A stretch of 43,040 bases of DNA from Dehalococcoidia bacterium (GCA_011176635.1 DUEC01000001.1:1-43040), one strand, 5' to 3'. Positions 9,169 through 18,673 are shown, counted from the stretch's first letter. The notes: generated from the sequence alone by a model not told the origin. Made by a program: numbers and translations.

Positions 9169-9918
9169 ATGCTTAGCCAAGACGAACGGGAAAGGTATGA
9201 CCGGCAGATACTGATTAAGGGATTCGGGGAGGAGGGGCAAGCCAAGCTTAAAAAGGCCAAGGTCTTTATTGCCGGTGCCGGCGGGCTGGGTTCGGTGACA
9301 GCCACCTACCTGGCGGCAGCCGGGGTAGGGGTGATACGCCTGGTTGACCATGATAATGTAGAACTTAGCAATCTGAACCGGCAGGTCTTGCACTGGGACG
9401 AGGACATGGGCAAGAAGAAGGCTGATTCGGCGGCGGAGAAGCTGAAAAGGCTAAATCCAGGGCTGAAGGTGGAAGCGGTAAAAGAAAAGATAAGCCAAGC
9501 CAATATTTCTCAGCTGGTGGCTGGCTTTGACCTGATAGTTGATGCCATGGATAACCTGCCCACCAGATACCTGATGAATAAGGTAGCTATAGAGATGAAG
9601 ATACCCTTCTTTCATGGCGCCGTCCACGGCTTTGAGGGCAGGGCAATGACCATAATCCCCGGTGAAACAGCCTGCCTGGGGTGCGTCTACCGGGGGGCTA
9701 TTGCGGAGGGGAAGTTCCCGGTGCTCGGGGTTACCCCAGGGGTCATCGGCTGCATTCAGGTAACAGAGGTAATAAAGTATATCGTGGGCATCGGCCAGCT
9801 GTTGACCAACCGGCTGTTAGTCTACGACGGGCTGAACATGAAATTCTCCGAGTTTAAGGTCAAGAGAGACCCGAACTGCGAGTACTGCGGGCATTCGAGA
9901 GGTAAAGAGAGCCGTTGA
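9169..9918 (+). CDS. ThiF/MoeB/HesA-family adenylyltransferase
   Basis: GAGGLGSVTATYLAAAGVG, NLNRQVLHW, CLGC and CEYC zinc pairs. Confidence 0.9.
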   Translation: MLSQDERERYDRQILIKGFGEEGQAKLKKAKVFIAGAGGLGSVTATYLAAAGVGVIRLVDHDNVELSNLNRQVLHWDEDMGKKKADSAAEKLKRLNPGLKVEAVKEKISQANISQLVAGFDLIVDAMDNLPTRYLMNKVAIEMKIPFFHGAVHGFEGRAMTIIPGETACLGCVYRGAIAEGKFPVLGVTPGVIGCIQVTEVIKYIVGIGQLLTNRLLVYDGLNMKFSEFKVKRDPNCEYCGHSRGKESR

Positions 9919-10187
9919 GCGTTAAGATAAACCTTGCTTCCTCCCTCCACCACCTTACCAATGACCAGGCGGTAGTCGAGGTCAATGGCAATACCATCGG
10001 CCAGTGCCTTGAGCAATTGATTGCCCGCTTCCCCAGGACTCGAAAGAGGCTCTTGGAAAAGAACGGCGCGCTGAACCGCATCATTAATATCTATATTAAT
10101 GGAGAGAGCGTTTCTCCCGAGGGGCTGGCCACAGCGGTTAAAGACGGGGACGAGTTTCACATTGAGGTGATAATCTCCGGCGGGTAA
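9915..10187 (+). CDS. MoaD/ThiS ubiquitin-like sulfur carrier protein
   Basis: 90 aa with C-terminal VIISGG (GG); TTG start overlapping the ThiF-like gene. Confidence 0.85.
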   Translation: MSVKINLASSLHHLTNDQAVVEVNGNTIGQCLEQLIARFPRTRKRLLEKNGALNRIINIYINGESVSPEGLATAVKDGDEFHIEVIISGG

Positions 10188-10190
10188 GGC

Positions 10191-10964
10191 TTAAGCAGAG
10201 CGGCGAACCTTTATTATCTCGGCCAGAATGCTGACGGCTATCTCTTCCGGTGTCTGAGCGCCTATCTCCAGGCCGATGGGGGTATGGACTCTATCCAGCT
10301 GTTCCTGAGATATCCCTTTTTTAAGCAGGTGAGAGAATATAGCCTTGACCTTGGTCTGACTGCCAATCATGCCGACATACCTGGCTGGCGTAGTCACCGC
10401 CCACTCTAATACCAGCTCGTCGTGCTGATGCCCGCGGGTAATAATCACCAGGTAGCTGGACTTATCTATCTTAAGCCTGGGGAAGGCTTTGGTGAAATCG
10501 TCAGCGAGGAGAACCTCGGCTCCGGGAAATCTATCGGCGTTGGCAAATTCAGCCCGGTCGTCGATGACGGCAATCTCAAAGCCAGTAAGCTGGCCCATCT
10601 TAGCCAGGGGCAGAGAAACATGCCCGCCGCCGAAGAGGTAAAGGCGGGGTGGGGTCAGGATAGGCTCAATAAACACCTCCAGCTCCCCGCCGCAAATCAT
10701 GCCCGCTTCCTCGGCTTCTTTGGCGGTCAGGCTCATATGGAGCCGCTTTGGCTTGCCCTGTTTGGTCACCTTAACCGCCTCCTCGATTACCTGGGCTTCC
10801 AGGCTGCCGCCGCCGATGGTGCCCAGGATACTGCCGTCGGGCTTGACCAGCATCTTGGTCCCTTCCTCCCGGGGCGTGGAGCCGCTAGCCGAGACTATGG
10901 TTACCAGCGCCGCTTCCCCGCCCTCAGCCTTAATTCTGACGATTTCCTGATAGATATCGGTCAT
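10191..10964 (-). CDS. XdhC/CoxI-family molybdenum hydroxylase maturation protein
   Basis: VSASGSTPREEGTKMLV, GTIGGGSLEAQV, LYLFGGGHVSLPLAKM, YVGMIGSQTK; ATG at 10964 preferred over track start 10985. Confidence 0.9.
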   Translation of the reverse strand: MTDIYQEIVRIKAEGGEAALVTIVSASGSTPREEGTKMLVKPDGSILGTIGGGSLEAQVIEEAVKVTKQGKPKRLHMSLTAKEAEEAGMICGGELEVFIEPILTPPRLYLFGGGHVSLPLAKMGQLTGFEIAVIDDRAEFANADRFPGAEVLLADDFTKAFPRLKIDKSSYLVIITRGHQHDELVLEWAVTTPARYVGMIGSQTKVKAIFSHLLKKGISQEQLDRVHTPIGLEIGAQTPEEIAVSILAEIIKVRRSA

Positions 10965-10977
10965 CCTGCCCCCCCCC

Positions 10978-11778
10978 CTAAACATTGAGGTGCATCAGTA
11001 TCGCTTCTAAAACTCCGCCGGCAATCGTCCTCACCCGGGGCCTAATGCTGTAACCGACCTCTTTACCCCGGGAAGGCTCTATCTCACCCAGTTTCGTCCC
11101 CTTATCCACCTCTATCCCACTCCTGAGCAAGGCTCTAACCACGCCGGCTATCTTGGCTTTGACCGGCTGCCCGGCTACCGAGGCTACCACTTCGCCAGCG
11201 GCAACCTGCTCGCCTATGCCTTTCTCGGTCAGAAATAGCCCTTCGACGGGTGAATGCAGCACCCGCTTGAAGGTCAAGCCCCTGGCGGCGATGGGGACGG
11301 CGGTATTCTCTTCGGCTCCTCCCTTAAGGATTACCCTGCCCAGACTCTGGCTATTATTGGTCTCCACCACCATATCAACATCTTTCCCTGCCTGAAAACC
11401 GGGGCCGAGCCCAATTACCAGCGGGGCATCGCCGCTCCTTGTGCCCAGGTTTCTCTTGGCCATTATAGCGTCAATCAATACCTGAGGGTTAAGGATGTCC
11501 TTTAGCGATGCCTCGGGGTCGACCATAATGGGCAGTTTGTTGGCGCGCCATACCTCGGCAATCTCAATGGTAGACTCGACATGCCGAGCGACCACCCCTT
11601 CTACCTCTTTCTCGCCGTCATATATCGCCTCGGAGAAGGCGACTCCCCGGCTGACAGCCAGGGGTTGAGAGACCTCGGTCATGCAGACCCGGAAGTGGGC
11701 GCGAGCCAGCTTATGAGCCACCCCGCTGGCTACCTCCCCACCACTCCTGATGAGAACTACCAGATTGCTCAGTTCCAT
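10978..11778 (-). CDS. yqeB: EF2563/YqeB-family selenium-dependent molybdenum hydroxylase system protein
   Basis: VVLIRSGGEVASGVAHKLARAHFRVCMTE; VIGLGPGFQAGKDVDMVVETNNSQSLGRVI; paired with xdhC. Confidence 0.85.
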   Translation of the reverse strand: MELSNLVVLIRSGGEVASGVAHKLARAHFRVCMTEVSQPLAVSRGVAFSEAIYDGEKEVEGVVARHVESTIEIAEVWRANKLPIMVDPEASLKDILNPQVLIDAIMAKRNLGTRSGDAPLVIGLGPGFQAGKDVDMVVETNNSQSLGRVILKGGAEENTAVPIAARGLTFKRVLHSPVEGLFLTEKGIGEQVAAGEVVASVAGQPVKAKIAGVVRALLRSGIEVDKGTKLGEIEPSRGKEVGYSIRPRVRTIAGGVLEAILMHLNV

Positions 11779-11779
11779 T

Positions 11780-13000
11780 TTATTTCCTGGGTAACCCCAG
11801 TCCTTTCAGGGCGATTATGTTCTTCTGAATCTCCGATGTGCCGGCGGCGATAGTGGCGCCAAAAGAGACCAGATAAGAGTGTGCAATCCACCCCTGCCAG
11901 GGGGCTACAGCCTCCCTCCTGTCAAGCTGGCCGTACAGGCCCATTAACTGCATGGCTATGCCGGCGGCGCGCCTGAACAGGTCGGTGCTATACAGCTTGG
12001 TCATGGCAGCATGCCAGGCAGTGTTAATTCCCTTATCGTGCAACCAGGCCACCCGATAGTTAAGCAAGCGGCCTATCTCGGCATCTACCGCCAGTCTAGC
12101 CAGCAGGTCGCTGTTGGCTTTTGTCTGCCTTTCCGGGGTAGCCCTGATATATTCTATCATCTTTTCAATCATGGCCTGCACCATAGCCACGAATTCGATA
12201 GAAGTCCGCTCATAGCCCAGCAGTGCCTGGGCTACCTCCCAGCCTTCATTCTCCCGCCCGACCAGGTTTGCCTCCGGAACCTTCACCTCCTCAAAGAATA
12301 TCTGGCTGAAATGGACCTCTCCGGCCATATTCTCTATCGGGCTGAGGCTAATGCCGGGGGTGGATAAATCGACCAGGAGAAAGCTGAGTCCCTTGGCCCC
12401 CTTGGAATGGGGGTCAGACCTGGCCAGCAGACAGCACCAGTCCGAATATTCGGCAAAGGTGCTCCAGGTCTTCTGCCCGTTTACGATAAAGCTCCTGCCA
12501 TCTCTTAGCGCCCTGGTCTGGAGGGAAGCCAGGTCGGAGCCGGCTTCTGGCTCACTAAAACCCTCGCACCATAATTCCTGTCCCTTAGCAATCGGCTCTA
12601 GATGCCTCTCCTTCTGTTCCTCAGTGCCGTACTCAATAAGGGTAGGGGCCAGCATCTTCACGGAAACAGGGTTATAGCCGGGCGAACCCCGTCGTGCTAT
12701 CTCCTCGGAGAAGATAAGGTAATCTATATACGAACGTGATTGACCGCCGTACTCCTTAGGCCAGAACAGAGATAGCCACCCCTTTTCCCCTAACTTACGG
12801 GCTATATCCTTGAATACCTGCTCGCCATCCTGACTGCCGCCGGTATGGTCGCCGGTGGTAGGGGCTGGATAACCCACCCAGTCCGCTGGCAGTTCCGCAT
12901 CCAGAAAAGCGCGTATCTCCCGCCGAAATTCCTCCTGCTCTTTAGTAAAGCCGAAATCCACTCCGTTTACCTCAAGACCTATAATTATATCCTCTGTCAA
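11780..13000 (-). CDS. Acyl-CoA dehydrogenase
   Basis: 406 aa; LWCEGFSEPEAGSDLASLQTRA, NGQKTWSTFAEYSDWC, C-term GTSEIQKNIIALKGLGLPRK; exact start uncertain (internal GTG at 12970 possible). Confidence 0.92.
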   Translation of the reverse strand: MTEDIIIGLEVNGVDFGFTKEQEEFRREIRAFLDAELPADWVGYPAPTTGDHTGGSQDGEQVFKDIARKLGEKGWLSLFWPKEYGGQSRSYIDYLIFSEEIARRGSPGYNPVSVKMLAPTLIEYGTEEQKERHLEPIAKGQELWCEGFSEPEAGSDLASLQTRALRDGRSFIVNGQKTWSTFAEYSDWCCLLARSDPHSKGAKGLSFLLVDLSTPGISLSPIENMAGEVHFSQIFFEEVKVPEANLVGRENEGWEVAQALLGYERTSIEFVAMVQAMIEKMIEYIRATPERQTKANSDLLARLAVDAEIGRLLNYRVAWLHDKGINTAWHAAMTKLYSTDLFRRAAGIAMQLMGLYGQLDRREAVAPWQGWIAHSYLVSFGATIAAGTSEIQKNIIALKGLGLPRK

Positions 13001-13073
13001 ATTGTAGGGCTATCCATAGCTAGGCGTCAAGGGCTATAGCCCGGTGCGGGTTTGGCGTTACGGAGGAGAAACA

Positions 13074-13100
13074 AAAACCACCCCGATTAAGAGTGGTTTT
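13074..13100 (-). terminator. Putative Rho-independent terminator downstream of tRNA-Lys
   Basis: Minus strand AAAACCACTCTTAATCGGGGTGGTTTTTGTTT: AAAACCAC/GTGGTTTT stem followed by T-rich tail. Confidence 0.6.
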
Positions 13101-13127
13101 ATCAGATACGATTTAGCTATAAATTAG

Positions 13128-13200
13128 TAGGCCGTGCAGGTCTCGAACCTGCGACACCCTGATTAAAAGTCAGGTGCTCTGCCAACTGAGCTAACGGCCC
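13128..13200 (-). tRNA. tRNA-Lys (anticodon TTT)
   Basis: GGGCCGT/ACGGCCT acceptor (G1-U72), CCTGA-CTTTTAA-TCAGG anticodon arm, GCAGG-TTCGAGA-CCTGC T arm. Confidence 0.95.
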
Positions 13201-13311
13201 ACTACAACAAAGCCAGTTTAGCAAATCCCGCTTTCAAACGCAACCTGTTATTTTTAAAACCGCTCTGGACTCTTAGCCCCGCCCGCTATTATAATTACAG
13301 GGGTGTAAGAG

Positions 13312-13872
13312 ATGGAAAAGCCGAGCCAGGAAGTGACCGTCAATCAGGCCAGGTTAGCCATTATCCAGGGGGATATTACCCGCCAGGCTACCGAGGCTAT
13401 AGTGAACGCCGCCAACTCCGGGCTGATGGGGGGAGGGGGCGTCGATGGCGCCATTCACCGGGCGGGAGGAACGGCTATCCTGGAGGAGTGCAAGCGGATT
13501 GTAGCCAGGCAGGGGCGTCTGCCCACAGGCAAGGCGGTTATCACCACCGGGGGAAACCTGCCGGCAAGATACGTAATCCACACCGTCGGCCCTATCTGGC
13601 AGGGGGGAAATAAGGGTGAAGCCGCCCTCCTGGAGAGCGCCTACCGGGAAAGCCTGAAGCTGGCGGCGGCCAAGAAGCTGGCCAGTGTCTCCTTTCCCTC
13701 AATCAGCACCGGCGCCTATGGCTACCCCCTGGCTGAGGCGGCCAGAGTAGCTATAAAGACGGTGGCCTCTTTTCTCAAAGAGTCGGCTGGCTCGCTCAAG
13801 GAAGTGGTCTTCGTCCTCTTCGATTCCAGAAGCTATGAAGCCTACGCCTCCGCCCTTGAGGAGGCGGTATGA
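13312..13872 (+). CDS. Macro domain protein (ADP-ribose/O-acetyl-ADP-ribose binding)
   Basis: GDITRQATEAIVNAANSGLMGGGGVDGAIHRAGG; SVSFPSISTGAYGYPLAEAA. Confidence 0.95.
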   Translation: MEKPSQEVTVNQARLAIIQGDITRQATEAIVNAANSGLMGGGGVDGAIHRAGGTAILEECKRIVARQGRLPTGKAVITTGGNLPARYVIHTVGPIWQGGNKGEAALLESAYRESLKLAAAKKLASVSFPSISTGAYGYPLAEAARVAIKTVASFLKESAGSLKEVVFVLFDSRSYEAYASALEEAV

Positions 13873-14324
13873 AGATAGGGGTAGTCTCCGATAGCCACGT
13901 CACCTCACTGGCCGAGCTTCCTGACAGGCTATTACTGGCCCTGGCTGAGGTAGAGCTGATAATCCATGCCGGGGATTTCATAAGCAGAGACGTGCTTGAT
14001 GGCTTGAAGCGGCTGGGGGAGGTGAAAGCGGTGCAGGGCAATATGGACTCAGCCGAGCTTAAGCGGATTCTCCCCGAAAGAGAGCTGCTGGTAGTAGAAG
14101 GGAGAAGAATCGGGATTATCCACGGCTGGGGCAGCCCCTATGGCATCGACGATAGGGTAGGCAGGATGTTTAAAGACGTCGACGCTATTGTCTACGGTCA
14201 TTCCCACTACTCCCAGAACGAGGTAAAGCAGGGCATCCTTTTCTTCAATCCCGGTCAGGCCAGAAACTCATTCGGCATTCTAACCGTCGGCCAACGGATT
14301 AGCGGCCAGATAATAAAACTCTAA
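13869..14324 (+). CDS. YfcE/MJ0936-family metallophosphoesterase
   Basis: MKIGVVSDSHVTS, IHAGDFIS, VQGNMDS, GIIHGWGSPYG, YGHSHYSQNE, FFNPGQARNS. Confidence 0.92.
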   Translation: MKIGVVSDSHVTSLAELPDRLLLALAEVELIIHAGDFISRDVLDGLKRLGEVKAVQGNMDSAELKRILPERELLVVEGRRIGIIHGWGSPYGIDDRVGRMFKDVDAIVYGHSHYSQNEVKQGILFFNPGQARNSFGILTVGQRISGQIIKL

Positions 14325-14349
14325 AATAAGAGATAACGGGGGTAGAATA

Positions 14350-14919
14350 ATGGCATATCGAGGCTCCAATACAACCGTGGTGTGGGCACTAATAGCCGCA
14401 AACCTGGTGCTGTTTATCGCCACCCTTTTCGAGCAAGACCTCATTCGTATTCTTGGCCTGCAGCCAGCCAGCTTCGGGGATAGGCCCTGGACTCTGCTGA
14501 CCTCCATGTTTATGCACGCCAACGTTTGGCATATCCTGTTCAATATGGTAACCCTCTACTTCTTCGGCAGCTACCTGACTAGGCTGCTCGGAGCCAAAAG
14601 GTTCCTCATCGTTTACTTTGCCGGAGGCATACTGGGGAGTGCCTTATATCTGCTGCTGGGTTCGCCATATTCTACAGTTATTGGCGCCTCGGGAGCTATC
14701 TTTGCCCTGGGGGGAGCTCTCACTGTGATGAGGCCCAGGTTGAGGGTGCTTGTTTTCCCCATACCGGCCCCGCTTCCCCTCTGGGTGGCGGTTATCGGCA
14801 TCTTCGCTATCTTCTCCTTCCTCCCCAGCGTAGCCTGGCAGGCTCACCTCGGCGGGCTGGTCTTCGGTCTGGCCGCCGGCTACTTCTTCAGAAGGAGAGA
14901 GCGCTACTACTACTCTTGA
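14350..14919 (+). CDS. Rhomboid family intramembrane serine protease
   Basis: MFMHANVWHILFNMVTLYFFG; VIGASGAIFALGGAL (GxSG); WQAHLGGLVFGLAAGYFF. Confidence 0.92.
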   Translation: MAYRGSNTTVVWALIAANLVLFIATLFEQDLIRILGLQPASFGDRPWTLLTSMFMHANVWHILFNMVTLYFFGSYLTRLLGAKRFLIVYFAGGILGSALYLLLGSPYSTVIGASGAIFALGGALTVMRPRLRVLVFPIPAPLPLWVAVIGIFAIFSFLPSVAWQAHLGGLVFGLAAGYFFRRRERYYYS

Positions 14920-14974
14920 CGAAAAGCCAAAGATGGTCTATCCTAATGCCTAGATCGGCTAGGGTAGCGGAATA

Positions 14975-15598
14975 TTGGAATTATCTTATCTATCACTATC
15001 AATGTTGGCCGCTTTCGGTCTGGGTGCCTGCCCCTTCTCGGTGTGGATTGGGCGCTGGTTCTTAGGTAAAGACATAAGAGACTACGGGGACGGCAATCCC
15101 GGGGCAGCCAATGTCTTCCGCGCCGGAAGCAGCAAGCTGGGCCTCCTGGCAGTGATTTTAGATGTAGCCAAGGGGTTTCCCTTCGTCTTCCTGGCACACG
15201 CCTTTTTTGAGCTTCCCGATGCCGCCGTTCTGCTCGTAGCCATGAGTGCCATACTGGGCCATGCTTTCTCCCCACTGCTTCAGCTAAGAGGGGGAAAGGC
15301 GATAGCCGTTACCTTCGGCGCCCTCCTAGCCCTGCCCCAGCACGAGATAGTGGTTGTCTTTGCCGCTCTTACCCTGCTCGGTTTCCTCTTTATAGAAGTC
15401 AATGCCTGGGCGGTGATACTGGGCGCTGTTGGCTCGCTGGCTTTTATACTGGTCATCAGGGGAGGCTCCTGGGAGGCGCTGTTCCTGCTGGGCTTACTGG
15501 TGCTGATGGTGGTAAAACACTTTGAAGAGCTAAAGACAGCCCCCAGGATTAAGGTGAAAATCCGCGCCTGGCTGCAATCAAGGGGACGGGAACCCTAA
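14975..15598 (+). CDS. plsY: Glycerol-3-phosphate acyltransferase PlsY-like
   Basis: DYGDGNPGAANVFRAGSSKLGLLAVILDVAKG; GHAFSPLLQLRGGKAIAVTFG; TTG start. Confidence 0.85.
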   Translation: MELSYLSLSMLAAFGLGACPFSVWIGRWFLGKDIRDYGDGNPGAANVFRAGSSKLGLLAVILDVAKGFPFVFLAHAFFELPDAAVLLVAMSAILGHAFSPLLQLRGGKAIAVTFGALLALPQHEIVVVFAALTLLGFLFIEVNAWAVILGAVGSLAFILVIRGGSWEALFLLGLLVLMVVKHFEELKTAPRIKVKIRAWLQSRGREP

Positions 15599-15619
15599 GA
15601 CGAGGTTTCCCCCAACTAT

Positions 15620-15787
15620 CTAGACAATATCAAGCTTTTTGGGAAACGGAGGCAGCTTCTTCACGATATCCAGCGGCCATACCGCCCTGAGCCTCTTTTC
15701 AGTCCAGGCCTTTATCGAGATAACGTCAATGGGCAGACCCGCGGGCAAATTAGCGTGCACTTCGAAGGCGCCGTGGGAAGCACACCC
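15620..15787 (-). pseudogene. C-terminal remnant of an unidentified protein, disrupted upstream by in-frame stops
   Basis: Hand translation: GCASHGAFEVHANLPAGLPIDVISIKAWTEKRLRAVWPLDIVKKLPPFPKKLDIV*; TGA at 15788-15790 in frame; another frame upstream reads QDFSLYQVEWFRNEG, suggesting a frameshift. Confidence 0.5.
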
Positions 15788-16099
15788 TCATTACGGAACC
15801 ACTCGACTTGATATAGGCTGAAATCCTGTTGAGAAAAACGGTTTCCCCTTTCTTGACATGTGAGGGGGGAGTGTTGTAGATTTTTTAAGGCGGGCCGAAA
15901 AATTTCACTAACTTTTGAACGCGATCTTGGTTGGACAAGCGCCGCTTGAAAGTGATCTGGGGGAAGAAAGTCAGCTGGAATACTTGAGAGATTGTATGGT
16001 AAAGGCGCATGTGGTGTTTTGGTATATGTCAGAGACGGAAGTCTAGTGAAGATCTAAGACGACCTGGACCAAATCTTATTACAATGGGAGGGAACTGAG

Positions 16100-18091
16100 A
16101 TGACTGAATCCAAGTATACTCAGTCTACAGAATGGCCGTACCCGGTAAATTACGGCAAGGAGAATGAAGATGTTGCCGATGTCCTGATCCTTGGTGGTGG
16201 CATAGCTGGATGCCACGCGGCTATAACTGCCGCTAAACGGGGAGCAAAGGTCATTGTCGTTGACAAGGGAGCGGTGATAAGAAGCGGTCTTGGTGGTACC
16301 GGAGTTGACCACTGGCACCTTGCCTGCACCAACCCGTGCTCTAAGATTACTCCGGAAGAGATGGTGGGGCTACTTAAGAAATTTGGCGATTATTTCTACC
16401 TTGAATTTGGCAACGGGATTACCTGTTACATCACCTGCAAAGAAAGCTACGATGCCCTTCTTGATTGCGAGAAGACGGGGGTGAAGGTTAGAGATGTGGA
16501 TGACGAATTTGCCGGAGCCTCCTTTAGAGATGAAAAGACCAAATTAATGTTTGCCTATGATTACGAGAATAAGTATTGTATACGCGTTAATGGGGGGGCG
16601 AACATCAAGGTCGCCCTGTACAATGAGCTTAAACGTCTCGGTGCGAAAATCTACGACCATGTTATGGCGACCAGCCTGCTCACCGAAGGGGGCAAACAAG
16701 GAGCCAGGGTTGTCGGTGCAACCGGGGTAAACGCAAGAACCGGCGAATTCTATATCTTCAAGGCAAAGTCTACCCTGCTCTCTATGGGCGCACCCGCTGG
16801 GCTCTGGATATTCTCCACAGAATTGGCAGGTGCTACCCTATTCCAGGAGCCCAACCTCACCGGTGAAGGCACGGCTATGGCGTGGCAGGCTGGAGCAGAG
16901 TTAACCATGCTGGAGAGAAGCTCGGCGATGATAGCTTCCGGTGGTTTCAGCTATCCAATGTATGGCACCGGTAATGCTCATAACACCTGGTATGCTTGCA
17001 CCATAGTCGATGCCGATGGCAAGGAAGTCCCCTGGGTTGACCGGGACGGGAAAATACTGAAAACAGTATCAGAGCGATACCGCCCGGCACCCGGGCAGAA
17101 AACCTTTGTCTACGGTCGCATGTCTCCCTCCTATGAGCTCTGGGGACCAACTATTATCCCCGACCTGCCCGAACGCATTATGAAGGGTGAGTTCAAACTA
17201 CCGCTTTATGCCGACTTGCCCGGTATGCCTGAGCACGAGCGGAGAGCGATATGGGGCCTCATGGTAGGCAATGAAGGCAGGACACGCATCCCAATATACG
17301 ATAGGTACACAAAGGCCGGGTTTGACCCTGACAAGGATATGCTTCAGGCAAATATTATGCCTCCCGAACAATACGGCTTTGGCGCCTGGTGGGGGGCATA
17401 TGGGCCGCGCCAGTGGCGAACGGGAGGATTTGCTGCTGGCGGTGGGCTGGCGTTTGACTGGGACCTCAAGACCAGTCTTGAGGGTTTATACGTGGCGGGA
17501 ATGACAACATACGCTGGTGGAGACCACTCTGTAGCCGCCTGCTCCGGCAGATATGCGGCTAGAAAGGCGGTCAAGTATGCGCAAACAGCCCAGGAGCCCG
17601 TCATTGAAAGGAAGCAGGTGGACAAGGAGAAGGCTCGTGTCTACGCCCCCGTAACGCAAAAGGACGGAGTGGGGTGGAAAGAATTGCGGGCCGGGCTGTG
17701 CCGAATTATGCAGGACTATTGCGGCGAGTATAAGAGTGAGGAAACTCTGAAAACGGGGCTGGGATGGTTCAACAGCATTAGAGAGAGTGAAGCGGCCACA
17801 GCTTACGCCAGGAATCCGCATGAGTTAGAGCGTACCCTGGAATGCCTGACACACATTACCGTGGGAGAAATTATAATGCATGCTTCTTTAGCCCGGAAGG
17901 CGAGCAGCCTGCCCCTGGAATTCAAGAGGCTGGATTATCCCGAAATGGATCCACCGGAGTGGAACAAGTTTGTCACCATCAGGCTGGAGAACGGGGATGT
18001 CAAGGTGGGAGAGCTGCCTTTCAACTACTGGCTCCTGCCACCTAATGCTCCCAAGTATGAAGAGAATTACCAGAAGCATTGTGACCTATAA
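16100..18091 (+). CDS. FAD-dependent fumarate reductase/succinate dehydrogenase/AprA-like flavoprotein (paralog 1)
   Basis: DVLILGGGIAGCHAAITAAKRGAKVIVVDKG FAD motif; GTAMAWQAGAELT; C-terminal SDH/FRD-like domain; tight pairing with ferredoxin gene. Confidence 0.88.
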   Translation: MTESKYTQSTEWPYPVNYGKENEDVADVLILGGGIAGCHAAITAAKRGAKVIVVDKGAVIRSGLGGTGVDHWHLACTNPCSKITPEEMVGLLKKFGDYFYLEFGNGITCYITCKESYDALLDCEKTGVKVRDVDDEFAGASFRDEKTKLMFAYDYENKYCIRVNGGANIKVALYNELKRLGAKIYDHVMATSLLTEGGKQGARVVGATGVNARTGEFYIFKAKSTLLSMGAPAGLWIFSTELAGATLFQEPNLTGEGTAMAWQAGAELTMLERSSAMIASGGFSYPMYGTGNAHNTWYACTIVDADGKEVPWVDRDGKILKTVSERYRPAPGQKTFVYGRMSPSYELWGPTIIPDLPERIMKGEFKLPLYADLPGMPEHERRAIWGLMVGNEGRTRIPIYDRYTKAGFDPDKDMLQANIMPPEQYGFGAWWGAYGPRQWRTGGFAAGGGLAFDWDLKTSLEGLYVAGMTTYAGGDHSVAACSGRYAARKAVKYAQTAQEPVIERKQVDKEKARVYAPVTQKDGVGWKELRAGLCRIMQDYCGEYKSEETLKTGLGWFNSIRESEAATAYARNPHELERTLECLTHITVGEIIMHASLARKASSLPLEFKRLDYPEMDPPEWNKFVTIRLENGDVKVGELPFNYWLLPPNAPKYEENYQKHCDL

Positions 18092-18132
18092 AAATTTAAT
18101 GGGGCGGTGACTATCACACTAAAAGGGAGTAA

Positions 18133-18477
18133 GTGATTATGTATAACAAAGCCTATATGGTACCCAACCCGATGACACCAAACCAGGCAATATTTATTAG
18201 TCCCGAGTTCTGCAACGGCTGCAACACCTGTGTGGACGTGTGCCGGTCGGACGTACTGGTACCCAACCCAGAGAAAGGCAAGCCACCCATAGTAATGTAT
18301 CCCGATGAATGCTGGTTTGGTGGCTGTTGTGTTGCCCACTGCCCCGTGCCGGGAGCCATTAGAATGGAGCATCCCTTAAATCAACGAGCCGGCTGGAAGC
18401 GCAAGGAGACCGGTGAATACTTCCGCGTTGGAATGAAAAATCCACCACCTCCTAATACCAGGCCGCCGGTTGGCTGA
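18133..18477 (+). CDS. Small ferredoxin, AprB-like partner of flavoprotein 1
   Basis: FCNGCNTCVDVCRSDVL...DECWFGGCCVAHCPVPGAI. Confidence 0.85.
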   Translation: MIMYNKAYMVPNPMTPNQAIFISPEFCNGCNTCVDVCRSDVLVPNPEKGKPPIVMYPDECWFGGCCVAHCPVPGAIRMEHPLNQRAGWKRKETGEYFRVGMKNPPPPNTRPPVG

Positions 18478-18565
18478 CAGCCTAAGGAACTAGACAATGA
18501 TGAGCATGTAAAAAGGGCCTATCTATATGGTAAGAACGAATCCAAATGAAAGTGGCAGAACCTGA

Positions 18566-18673
18566 CTTATGATTGGTGGTGGCCAGATTGACGATGAAGT
18601 CAGGAAATATGCATATGCCGATGCCTACGGTAAAGACGCCATGGTGGCAGTGTCACTAGAAAAGGATGGGTAG
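18566..18673 (+). pseudogene. C-terminal fragment of a corrinoid (B12-binding) methyltransferase-type protein
   Basis: Hand translation: LMIGGGQIDDEVRKYAYADAYGKDAMVAVSLEKDG*; matches the typical GGG...GADAYGxDA C-terminus of MtaC/MtbC-like corrinoid proteins; TGA immediately upstream in frame. Confidence 0.6.

Noticed and set aside
15606-15655. gtttccc...gggaaac inverted repeat after plsY as a terminator
   Set aside because: 7-bp stem with ~28-nt loop and no T-run; it also lies within the antisense remnant.
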